In this document: in pieces, positions 8,347 to 15,685 of the stretch
How the letters are laid out: every line of letters begins with the position of its first letter
Position numbering within the stretch: position 1 is the stretch's first letter
Source of the DNA: Chrysochromulina tobinii
Lineage: Eukaryota; Haptophyta; Prymnesiales; Chrysochromulinaceae
Reading direction: 5' to 3'
Assembly (NCBI GenBank): GCA_001275005.1
Contig: JWZX01002224.1
Coordinates: 1-16,211 of the forward strand
DNA: 16,211 nucleotides
Notes under the pieces: model-generated
The model's input: the letters and a program-made list of their open reading frames with translations, nothing else
Told to the model about the DNA's origin: nothing
Database searches by the model: none
Position numbers and translations under genes: made by a program

Positions 8347-8854
8347 GTGAAGGATGTCTCAGCACTGACGTCCTGTGTTGTGAATGGTAATGACGCGTGT
8401 GTACCCTGGTGCTATCTCTAGTGTGGGTACTGTGTTGTCGTGTCGTCCTTAGTGACTTGTGTAAAGTGTCTGCCGCTGCGAAAAGTGAGGCGGCTGCGCG
8501 GCCTAACTGTTCGCGTTGTCTGAATGTTGAAGCGAGCAAGTTTTGTTGTGACATGTGAGGGGATAATAGGCGTCAACCGCGCGAATCGATGTGGTACATG
8601 TACAGCCCTCTCGCAGTCGCGCCATGAGTCGCGCGTGCGCATGATGGTTATTCTACGAAAATTGGCCACGGGTCCGAGTCTAGTTTTACATAACGGAGGA
8701 GATTCGCTATACAGCTCGAGAGAAAAGGGAGGAGATTCGTTACGTTCCTCGACTGATTGTCAGGCAATCAGCTACACTGCTTGCGGGTCAACACCGCAGG
8801 CCTCGTACAACACACGGGCTCGAGCAAGCCAATCTGCTCAGAGAAAGACTCCAA
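8347..8854. other. Intergenic DNA, no gene seen
   Basis: No supported gene. GGAGGAGATTCG occurs twice (8695-8706 and 8730-8741). A 31-codon stretch ending in a Cys-x2-Cys...Cys-Cys pattern (8463-8558) is too short to call. Confidence 0.4.
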
Positions 8855-8893
8855 GGGTAGTCGACGGGGGTGTAACGGCGACGGGGGTGCTCT
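8855..8893 (+). repeat. Left inverted repeat of the candidate element
   Basis: Carries GGGTAGTCGACGG and GACGGGGGTGCTCT; see the partner at 9775-9814. It is followed after 7 bp by the internal 19-mer and by a small hairpin, ATTACC/GGTAAT. Confidence 0.8.
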
Positions 8894-9136
8894 CGCGTCA
8901 GCGGGGCAACTTGATTACCATCGGTAATACGCAGTAATAGCGAGATAATGCACCATAATGCAGGGTGCCAATCGACAGATCTCGGAACGTAGACCCCCGA
9001 ACCGCGGAAATTCGGCTTGCATCGATTAACCGTAACCCACAAACAGCATTTCCAACTTTGTTCACGAAACATCCCGCGCACACCTTCGCTTCCGTATCGA
9101 CCCAGCACCTTGGCTGGCGCCCCTCTTTCCGTCTCA

Positions 9137-9372
9137 ATGGTGAGGACATACGTCCGCAAGGGTGGCCATGGCGGTGACCGCAGCAAGGCTAGCCTGCCTA
9201 CTGGCAGGAGAAGGGTGGTCGCGCCGCAGCAGCCGCAGCAAAGGCTGCAGCAAAAGCGAAAGAATTGCTAGAGGAACATGCAGCGAAGGCGGCGGCCACC
9301 AACCGCTGGAAGCAGTGGGCCAAGCACAGTGATGAGCAGCAGTCGACCAGCAATCAGCTGCAAACAGTGTAA
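9137..9372 (+). pseudogene. Ala/Lys-rich coding relic, frame broken or containing a tiny intron
   Basis: An ATG at 9137 opens MVRTYVRKGGHGG. Around 9208 the convincing reading changes frame to EKGGRAAAAAAKAAAKAKEL..., continuing LLEEHAAKAA and TNRWKQWAKH, with a stop at 9370-9372. The second part has the character of a charged amphipathic helix. The two parts could be joined by a 56-bp intron (GT at 9152, AG at 9206-9207) or separated by a frameshift. I do not recognise a family. Its position inside the inverted-repeat segment suggests decayed cargo. Confidence 0.35.
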
Positions 9373-9375
9373 TGC

Positions 9376-9655
9376 CCGCCTTGTGAGCCTCGACTGACTC
9401 CACACGCAGATGACGACTCAGCTTGTGCTCGTTGCTGACTCTCGTGTGCTCCGCAGGGCGGTGTGAGGCTACAATCCAGCTTTCGGTCAAGGATATCTTG
9501 ACTTCAGGCTCAAGCTCGTTATGGATCCCGGCCATGCAGTCGAGAGAGCGGGCGGATAAGTGAGCTAGACAGTTGCTTTTGTCATTTGTGGCTATTGTGT
9601 CATCGTAGTAGTCGGTACATACATGAACGTCGCAGTCAATAGTGTGTGAGTGGCA
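9376..9655 (-). pseudogene. Unidentified coding relic, minus strand, inside the inverted-repeat segment
   Basis: From a stop at 9658-9656 the minus-strand frame reads about 93 residues of balanced, non-GC-driven composition: CDVHVCTDYYDDTIATNDKS, then NCLAHLSARSLDC, NELEPEVKISLTESW, RVSNEHKLSRHLRVES and EAHKAG. After about 9376 the frame degenerates into composition typical of noncoding DNA. The block 'LSAR...L....E..PEVKISLTESW' weakly recalls the hedgehog-type/DD-peptidase core (M..R....L......WPGVKLRVTE.W), but Zn ligands cannot be placed confidently. An in-frame ATG at 9535 exists, but the coding character extends upstream of it, so the 5' part is missing or spliced. Confidence 0.45.
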
Positions 9656-9729
9656 TCAATTTCAGGGCCTAAATGTAGTGATTTACAGTCAATATCGCCA
9701 AAATTTTCGCGCCTGCGGCGGGCTGAAAA

Positions 9730-9750
9730 CCCGCGCGCTATGCGCGCGGG
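9730..9750. repeat. Perfect 9-bp stem hairpin
   Basis: CCCGCGCGC, loop TAT, GCGCGCGGG. It directly precedes the right-hand copy of the internal 19-mer of the candidate element. Confidence 0.8.
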
Positions 9751-9774
9751 GCAACATGATTACCCCCCCTCTAT

Positions 9775-9814
9775 AGAGCACCCCCGTCACTTCCCAAGAG
9801 GCCGTCGACTACCC
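9775..9814 (-). repeat. Right inverted repeat of the candidate element
   Basis: On the plus strand it reads AGAGCACCCCCGTC, 13 unrelated bases, CCGTCGACTACCC. It is the reverse complement of the left end in both blocks. The palindrome CTCTATAGAG overlaps its inner edge. Confidence 0.8.
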
Positions 9815-9913
9815 GCGCTTGATGTCGGCCCGTCGATCACACATCCGTCCATGATGTGGGCCGCGTGATTTTGTTACAGAGCGTTGTGTTGAACATTGCG
9901 CGCTGTGTAGAAG

Positions 9914-9989
9914 CACACCTCCGTCCATAGCGGTAGAGGCCCTCGTGCTTGGGGGTCCGGAGGTGCGCGTTGTGTTGAGCAGCAGCAGC
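9914..9989 (+). repeat. Copy 1 of a 76-78 bp direct repeat upstream of the receptor-like gene
   Basis: It matches 10131-10208 except for two substitutions and one 2-base indel. Each copy contains an inverted pair (CACCTCCG ... CGGAGG) and ends in GCGTTGTGTTGARCA plus CAG triplets. A third, lone GCGTTGTGTTGAACA lies at 9881-9895. Confidence 0.88.
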
Positions 9990-9998
9990 CGTGTAGAA

Positions 9999-10021
9999 GC
10001 AGCCGCCGCCGCGGCGGCTGC
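9999..10021. repeat. GC-only hairpin
   Basis: GCAGCCGCC and GGCGGCTGC form a perfect 9-bp stem with a 5-base loop, between the two direct-repeat copies. Confidence 0.7.
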
Positions 10022-10065
10022 CGCTGCGAGCAGCGGTCCGATCGGTACTATCGGTTTACTCTAGA

Positions 10066-10086
10066 GGGGGAGGCTGCGCCTCCCCC
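10066..10086. repeat. Perfect 9-bp stem hairpin
   Basis: GGGGGAGGC, loop TGC, GCCTCCCCC. It lies between the two direct-repeat copies and about 300 bp upstream of the preferred start codon of the receptor-like gene. Confidence 0.8.
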
Positions 10087-10130
10087 CATGCCGCCGATTA
10101 ACGGCCTGTGTAATATCAGGTTGTGTCGGC

Positions 10131-10208
10131 CACACCTCCGTCCATAGCGATAGAGGCCCTCGTGCTTGGGGGTCCGGAGGTTTGCGCGTTGTGTTGAACA
10201 GCAGCAGC
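10131..10208 (+). repeat. Copy 2 of a 76-78 bp direct repeat
   Basis: Near-identical to 9914-9989, 217 bp downstream. The long reading frame of the receptor-like gene is already open here, but it lacks an ATG until 10256. Because this segment is a noncoding repeat elsewhere, it is more likely promoter or 5' UTR. Confidence 0.88.
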
Positions 10209-10390
10209 AGCAGCACCGCAGGCGGGTCGCGCTCGGAAGTTGTCGCTCTCGCAATATGGCCGCCACCGTGGGAGAGCGCGCGCGTTGTCTCCGTTGGGGC
10301 ATCACCAGCTGCATGACCACCAGCCGCATGACCACCACCTGCTGCACGGCCAACAGTCGTCAGAATACCAGCAGCGCGGCCGACGACCAC

Positions 10391-13300
10391 ATGCTCACCC
10401 TCTTTCTCATTCTTTGCTCGTTGGGTACAGCGACATGTCAAAGCTGGATGCAAAGCTGCGAATGCGGCCGGTGCTTGTCGCAGTGTCACTGTGGGAATGC
10501 CGACAGCGATTGGTCGTGCATATCCTGCTGCAACCATCGCCACCATCCCCACTCGCCGCACTCCCACTTGCCGCACGTGCACCATCCGCACCATCCCCAC
10601 CATCCGCACCATCCGCACCATCCGCACACGCCGCACTCCCACTTGCCGCACGTGCACCATCCGCACCATCCACACACGCCGCGTCACACCCACTCTCCGC
10701 CGCCGCCCCCCCCCTGCTTGGATCGGGTGAGCAGCGGCTTGTTCTGGACTGATGGCACTGCTGATGGATATGTTCCGTGCAGCTTTTGCAGCACAGACCC
10801 CAGCGAGTGCTGTGACTATCCCGAGGCGTGGGCCAACTGCCCGCTCTCATGCGGCACATGCCCCCCTCGGGACGTCTGCACCAATGCGTGCTTCCGTTCA
10901 GGAGATGATTCATGCGACGACGGCGGGCCAGGAGCCGAATATAGTTATTGCGGTATGGGCACCGACTGCAACGATTGCTCCGCCGGCGTCGGCGCCGCCG
11001 CCGCCGCCACCGCCGCCGCCCTCGGCTTTTGCGGCTGCGGCAAGCCGCGCCGCCGTCGAGTCACAAACCGCGCCCCCTCTCCCTCGCCGCCGCCGCCACC
11101 TCCGCGACCGCCACCACCTCCGCGACCGCCACCATCGCCATCGCCGCCGCCACCATCGCCATCGCCACCGCCACCATCGCCATCGCCACCGCCATCACCT
11201 CCTCCGCCGCCCTCGCCGCCGCCGCGGCCCCCTTCACCCTCTCCGCCGCCGCCTCCGCCCCCGCCGCCCTCGCCGCATCCCTCGCCGCCGCCACCCTCGC
11301 CCTCGCCACCGCCGCCCTCGCCGCCGCCCTCGCCACCCTCGCCGCCGCCCTCGCCCCCGCCACCCTCGATGCCGCCCACGCAAATGGTGCGCGCGCTCGC
11401 GCTCCTCTACGAGGCCACAGGCGGCGGCGCGTGGCGCAACAACCTCAAGTGGCTCTCCGGCGAGCCGTGCGTCGACGGCTGGTTTGGCGTGCACTGCTGC
11501 CCACAGGCGCTGCCGGTCCTGCGCGGGGACGACGAGTGCACCGCCGACGGCGGCGGAGCCACCGGCGTGCTCACGACGCAGGGCAGCGCCGCCTGCCACT
11601 CGGGCTCCGTCACGGGCACCGCGCTCGACCTCGCCACCTGCGTCGTCGTCAAGGTGCTGCTCCCGTCCAACAACCTGATCGGCTCACTCGACGGCGCGCT
11701 CTGCGAGCTGCCCTTCCTGCAGCAGCTCGACCTCTCGGGCAACGCGCTCACGGGCAGCCTTCCCTCCGCCGCCGACTGCTTGCCGCGCCTCACCTACCTC
11801 GACCTGACGCAGACGCGCTCGTGGGACGACGAGGGCGGCGTCACCGGCCGCGTGCCCGAGTGGCTCCTCGACCGCCTCGACTTTATGGCGCCGCTGAACC
11901 TCGCCAACAACGCCTTTGACGACCCGACGGCCGCCGAGTCCGCCGTCGCGATCAGCCGGATCTGGCAGCACTGCCAGACGCTCGGCGCGGAGGGGTGCTC
12001 GGGCGTGCCGCCGATTGGCTGCAGCGCCTTCAACCGCCAGGGCCAGCGCTACGAGGTGGAGCTCGACGGCCTCGGATGCGTGCGCTGCCCGACGCCGCTC
12101 GAGATCTTCGGCATCGCCGGTGGCATGGCGGGCATCGTGCTGCTCCTTATGCTGCTCGTGTTCGTGTACACGCGCTTCGTGCGCAAGTACCCAGAGCACG
12201 CCAAGACCCACGTCGCCACGATCATGATCCTCGTGGGCCACCTGCAGACGCTCACCATCATCGGCAGCTTGCAGCTTGGCTGGCCGCTCATCATCCAGCA
12301 GATCCTCGCGAGCATCAACCTGCCGCTCATGGGCTACATCCCGATACCGTGCATCCTGACCGACCCGGTGCTCAAGGCGCTGCTGAGCTACGCGGAGACC
12401 GCCATCGTGCTGCTGCCGCTCGTGGGCGCCTGGCTCGTCGCGTGGTGCCGGCGCGAGGCTGGGGCTGAATACTTTCTGAGCGTGCTCTTCAGCCTGCTCT
12501 TTACGGTCGGCCTCCGTGTGAGCGTGACCCTCTTCATGCGCTACGACGAGGACCAGACTCGGCTGATCATCGCCCGCCTCGTGGCGCCGCTCCTCTGGCT
12601 CTTCTGGCTCTTTCTGCTACGGCGCTTCCACTGGCTGCTGCGCGAGGCCCGGATGACGGCGGAGAGCGCGGCTGCAGCAAAAGCGAAGGCGGCAGCGGCG
12701 GAGGCAGCTCTAGCGCCCACAGGCCGCATTGAGATGGGTGAATACGTCATGGTTAATGGCAGGCGAGGCAAGATCACGTCCGACGACGGGACTGATAATC
12801 CATACAAGGTCACCTATGACAACGGGGAGGTGAGCGGATGGCTCTACCCCCACGATGTGACTCGGGCTACCGGGGCGGAGGCGGCGAGGGTGGCGAGGGC
12901 GGAGGCGGTGCCCTTGCAGAAAGAGGCGCGCGGCGCGGCGGAGGCGGTGCGCTACCTGACCGAGCGGTACGATAGCGACGACGGCCTGGGAGGCGCGCGA
13001 TGGCCGCTTCGCTCGCAGTGGCAGCTCGTCGTGTGGGCGCGGCAGGGGCTCCTCTTCCTCGTGTCCTTCGCCATGGACTGCGTGATGTGGTTCTCGCCGT
13101 ACGAAGCGCTCCGGACCGCACGCTTCGTCTTTGCCGCACTTGCGATCGCCGTCCTCGGCGGCTTCTGGCGGCTGCAGGCCCGGCGTCAGCCGTACGCGAT
13201 GCGTCAGCAGCATTGGCTCGAGACCTTCCTCTACGCGGTCGACATCTTGGCCATCGTCGGCGCCTGCGTATACGGCGCACTCACGCACGACGGCACGGTG

Positions 13301-15685
13301 CAGGACGGGTCCATGCGGCTGGCGTTCGAGTTGGGGCTTGGCGCGCTGCTCGGCGCCTCCGTGCTCGGTGCGGTGCTGGTTGTTGGCTTCGACATGGCGC
13401 GCGAGCGCCAGTTAATCCGGAAGTGGGTGCCTCCATTCCTTCCATCTATTGACGTGCCGATCGTGGCCGCCCTCGGCGACGGCACAGTGCGCCTCATCGA
13501 CTGTGCCTGGCTGCTGGATTCTGCTCGCTCGGATAAGCAGCTGCCGCGCGTCACCAAGGTGGTGGCACGCCTCGCTTCCAACGAGCCGACGAGCGTGCTG
13601 ATTCGGCGGTTGGCGAAGCACTGTGAGACCTCGTCCATCTGCATCACGGTGGAGACGGCCTCGGCAGCCTCGCCAGTGCGGCTGCGGTGGAGTAGGTGGT
13701 GGTGGACGCCTTCCTCTCCTCCGGAGGCGGCTGCCCTGGCGGAGATAAAGCTCGAGGATTGGTCTTCCGCTGGGCACACGCCTAGGCACATGCCGTCCGT
13801 TGGGCACATGAATACAGTTGTCGTCACCTTCCACCTCAGCACGTTTGACGAGGTCGCCCCGCTCACCGCAGCCGGCCTGCGCAGCAAGGCCGAGGCGGTG
13901 AAAGAGAGACTGGCTGAGCTTGGGGCCGAGGGCATCAAAATTGTCGTTGAAAAGCACTTTCTGCCACGCTGCCAGGACGTGCCGCCCGAAGCCTTCCTGT
14001 CGCCCGAGCGCGCCGTGGTCCTATTTGAAGATCGGCGCCGCGGCGTTAAGGTCGTCACCTACTGCTGGCGTGTCGCTGGCATGGCTGACCCTGATGGCGG
14101 CTCGCTCGAAAAGATCCGCGGCTACTTAATGAAGGTCGCAAGGGGCGGAGTCGGCGACCGCGGTCTCTTCGTGGACTTTGCGTGCATCCCGCAGATCTTT
14201 GCGTGGCCGTCGTGGCACGCCCCGGAGGCGTTCTCGCGACGCTTTGGAGCCGAGGTGAGCGAGGGCCCGCACACCGTGCTCAAGTTTAAGTGGGAGCGCG
14301 TCGCCACGGAGGACGAGGCGCAGGTTTGCGTCGACAAGCTCGTCACCCTGTGCGAGCAACAGCGCTGGGAGCTGGTCTCCATTGCGGAATTTAAGAGCCT
14401 CGGCCTGAGCTCGCGCGACCACGTCAGTGTGCTCTTCCACGGGCGTTACGTCACCGGCGCGTACCGCTTCGACAAGGGAGCGTCTACCGAAGGCTATGTG
14501 CGCTTCCGCACGGAGGGCGACGCCGAGAAGGCACGGCACAATCCTAAGCTCGTGGACATGTGCGGCGGCAAGGAGCCAGAGCTGATGGGCGAGCACGTCT
14601 TCGAGAATGAGCTCAAGTTCAAGCGCGGCCTCTCTGTCATGGGCTGCCTCTACGCGTCCGCCACAGGCACCTGTGTGCTTCAGCTCACGGACCCGCCTGG
14701 CAAGCTCGGTCACGACGGCGCGCCGAGCGAGCTCGTCTCCGAGCGCACGGGAACCGTCTTCATCTTGGAGCTGCAGAAGCTGCAGAAGCTGGAGAAGCTG
14801 GAGAAGTCATTCAAGGAGTTGCAGAAGACGCTGCAGATAGATCTGGGCGGCAAGTCGCTCGAGGAGCTGCGGAAGGAGCTGCAGGAGGTGCTGCAGATGA
14901 ATTTGGGCGGCAAGTCGCTCGAGGAGCTGCAGGAGGCGCTGCGGAAGGAGCTGTCCCTTGAGGAGCTGCAAAAATCGCTGCGGAAGGAGCTGGGCGACGG
15001 CGTGCTGGCCTGCGAGAAGGGGTCGTGGGGTAAGGTAGTGATGCGTGTCGATGACGAGACGGCGGCACGCGCCGCGCGCTCGCTGAACGAGGGCGGCTAC
15101 CCGCTTCGTCGCAAGGATCGCAAGGTGTACCCAATGTACAACTTGCGGCCGTACGGCTCGCGCGGGTGGCCGACCTTTGAGACGTCCGCCGCCTCGATTG
15201 TGCTCGCGCACCTCAGGCAGCTCAAGCGGCGGAAAAAGGCGCTTCCGCCTCTCATCGCGCAGGCGGAGGCAAGCAGTCCCAAGCTCATCAATATCGACGT
15301 GATCGGCGCCCCGCGTGAGGTGGTGGTCGCGCAGTCGCCGGAGCACCTCCTCCGCCAGTGCAAGAAGAACCTGCGCTCGAAGCGGATCTGTTTCACCTCT
15401 GGGAGCGACATGAAAGTTGTCGTCCAGCTGCTCTTAGACTTTGAGGACTTGATATCGGTCGAGGTTGACCGGAAGCGTGCCAAGCACCTGAAGCCCAGGA
15501 CGGAGGACCTCGTGTGCGCACGCATACAACGCACCAAAGAGCTGGGCGAGGCGCGCAGGTCGCGAGACCTCAAGTTGCTGCTGCGCCTCCCCTTCCATGA
15601 GGAGCCGATGCCCACCCTCCACGTCATGCCCAAAACGACGGTCGCGACGAAGGCCCGGGCCGACGACAGTGACTTGATAGCATAG
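10391..15685 (+). CDS. Receptor-like chimera: ShK-like, Cys-rich, Pro-rich stalk, LRRs, polytopic membrane region, HET/TIR-like and RRM-like tail
   Basis: Single exon, 1764 residues. The ATG at 10391 is preferred because a signal peptide (MLTLFLILCSLGTATCQS) follows; an upstream in-frame ATG at 10256 would bury it. Predicted outside: Cys cluster (20-48), His-Pro repeats (49-104), ShK-like domain (109-157, ending CPLSCGTC), Cys-rich repeat (163-196, CDDGGPGAEYS, GTDCNDC), Pro/Ser stalk (228-328), LRR N-cap (332-370, EATGGGAWRNN...W.G..C) and degenerate LRRs (418-510, LDLSGNALTGSLP). Membrane: one helix at 573-593, more up to about 750, then an SH3-like GEYVMVNGRRGKI...NPYKVTYDNGE segment (783-827), and a second bundle (877-1007). 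Cytosolic tail: VVTYCWRVAGMADPDG (1221-1236), FVDFACIPQ (1260-1268), FKRGLSVMGCLYASATGT (1410-1427), Leu-rich repeats (1461-1530), an RRM-like half, YNLRPYGSRGW (1583-1593). This tail is paralogous to the left-edge gene. A surface recognition/signalling role is inferred; ligand and activity are unknown. Confidence 0.85.
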   Translation: MLTLFLILCSLGTATCQSWMQSCECGRCLSQCHCGNADSDWSCISCCNHRHHPHSPHSHLPHVHHPHHPHHPHHPHHPHTPHSHLPHVHHPHHPHTPRHTHSPPPPPPCLDRVSSGLFWTDGTADGYVPCSFCSTDPSECCDYPEAWANCPLSCGTCPPRDVCTNACFRSGDDSCDDGGPGAEYSYCGMGTDCNDCSAGVGAAAAATAAALGFCGCGKPRRRRVTNRAPSPSPPPPPPRPPPPPRPPPSPSPPPPSPSPPPPSPSPPPSPPPPPSPPPRPPSPSPPPPPPPPPSPHPSPPPPSPSPPPPSPPPSPPSPPPSPPPPSMPPTQMVRALALLYEATGGGAWRNNLKWLSGEPCVDGWFGVHCCPQALPVLRGDDECTADGGGATGVLTTQGSAACHSGSVTGTALDLATCVVVKVLLPSNNLIGSLDGALCELPFLQQLDLSGNALTGSLPSAADCLPRLTYLDLTQTRSWDDEGGVTGRVPEWLLDRLDFMAPLNLANNAFDDPTAAESAVAISRIWQHCQTLGAEGCSGVPPIGCSAFNRQGQRYEVELDGLGCVRCPTPLEIFGIAGGMAGIVLLLMLLVFVYTRFVRKYPEHAKTHVATIMILVGHLQTLTIIGSLQLGWPLIIQQILASINLPLMGYIPIPCILTDPVLKALLSYAETAIVLLPLVGAWLVAWCRREAGAEYFLSVLFSLLFTVGLRVSVTLFMRYDEDQTRLIIARLVAPLLWLFWLFLLRRFHWLLREARMTAESAAAAKAKAAAAEAALAPTGRIEMGEYVMVNGRRGKITSDDGTDNPYKVTYDNGEVSGWLYPHDVTRATGAEAARVARAEAVPLQKEARGAAEAVRYLTERYDSDDGLGGARWPLRSQWQLVVWARQGLLFLVSFAMDCVMWFSPYEALRTARFVFAALAIAVLGGFWRLQARRQPYAMRQQHWLETFLYAVDILAIVGACVYGALTHDGTVQDGSMRLAFELGLGALLGASVLGAVLVVGFDMARERQLIRKWVPPFLPSIDVPIVAALGDGTVRLIDCAWLLDSARSDKQLPRVTKVVARLASNEPTSVLIRRLAKHCETSSICITVETASAASPVRLRWSRWWWTPSSPPEAAALAEIKLEDWSSAGHTPRHMPSVGHMNTVVVTFHLSTFDEVAPLTAAGLRSKAEAVKERLAELGAEGIKIVVEKHFLPRCQDVPPEAFLSPERAVVLFEDRRRGVKVVTYCWRVAGMADPDGGSLEKIRGYLMKVARGGVGDRGLFVDFACIPQIFAWPSWHAPEAFSRRFGAEVSEGPHTVLKFKWERVATEDEAQVCVDKLVTLCEQQRWELVSIAEFKSLGLSSRDHVSVLFHGRYVTGAYRFDKGASTEGYVRFRTEGDAEKARHNPKLVDMCGGKEPELMGEHVFENELKFKRGLSVMGCLYASATGTCVLQLTDPPGKLGHDGAPSELVSERTGTVFILELQKLQKLEKLEKSFKELQKTLQIDLGGKSLEELRKELQEVLQMNLGGKSLEELQEALRKELSLEELQKSLRKELGDGVLACEKGSWGKVVMRVDDETAARAARSLNEGGYPLRRKDRKVYPMYNLRPYGSRGWPTFETSAASIVLAHLRQLKRRKKALPPLIAQAEASSPKLINIDVIGAPREVVVAQSPEHLLRQCKKNLRSKRICFTSGSDMKVVVQLLLDFEDLISVEVDRKRAKHLKPRTEDLVCARIQRTKELGEARRSRDLKLLLRLPFHEEPMPTLHVMPKTTVATKARADDSDLIA
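10535..10714 (+). repeat. His-Pro coding repeat within the receptor-like gene
   Basis: It encodes about 56 residues dominated by His and Pro (HHPHHPHHPH). A 17-residue module, HSHLPHVHHPHHPH with its flanks, occurs twice. CACCATCCG-type 9-mers are tandemly repeated. His clusters of this density often bind Zn, Ni or Cu; metal binding here is inference. Confidence 0.85.
11070..11374 (+). repeat. Pro/Ser-rich stalk coding repeat
   Basis: About 100 residues of SPPPP and SPSPPP type, built from CCG/CCA/TCG codons. Extensin-like stretches of this kind are commonly hydroxylated and glycosylated in algal wall and surface proteins. Here the stretch separates the Cys-rich head from the LRR domain. Confidence 0.9.
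14766..14997 (+). repeat. Leu/Glu/Lys-rich coding repeat inserted in the RRM-like domain
   Basis: It encodes repeated LEELQ.(A/S)LRKEL units and two copies of LGGKSLEEL about 20 residues apart, so the DNA has a ~60-bp period around 14835-14955. It is predicted to form an amphipathic or coiled helix. Confidence 0.85.

Larger units (their letters stand above)
8855..9814. mobile_element. Candidate decayed inverted-repeat element (~960 bp)
   Basis: The left end 8855-8893 and the right end 9775-9814 are inverted copies. The outer block GGGTAGTCGACGG (13/13) and the inner block GACGGGGGTGCTCT (14/14) are identical, separated by 12 or 13 unrelated bases. Just inside each end lies the 19-mer GCGGGGCAAC.TGATTACC (8901-8919 and 9746-9764), in direct rather than inverted orientation. 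The enclosed DNA is less GC-rich than the surroundings and carries two coding relics on opposite strands. No target-site duplication is visible at the outer edges, so a transposon is an inference. Two opposed copies of a dispersed repeat would look the same. Confidence 0.5.

Noticed and set aside
8463-8558. A 31-codon stretch with a CSRC...FCC zinc-ribbon-like ending
   Set aside because: It is too short, with no start codon or partner exon that I can support.
9690-9712. E2F-like site TTTTCGCGCC near 9695-9704
   Set aside because: A single short match with no gene placed to use it; chance occurrence is likely in GC-rich DNA.
10166-10390. Start of the receptor-like gene at 10166
   Set aside because: The codon there is TTG, not ATG, and it lies within a repeat that occurs elsewhere as noncoding DNA. 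The ATG at 10391 begins a clean signal peptide.
10715-10864. ShK-like domain as evidence of a toxin gene
   Set aside because: ShK-like six-Cys domains are common in non-toxic secreted and surface proteins. Here it is one module of a large membrane protein.
10945-11379. Gly-rich and Arg/His-rich frames over the Pro-rich stalk
   Set aside because: They are shadows of CCG/CCA repeats in the supported frame.
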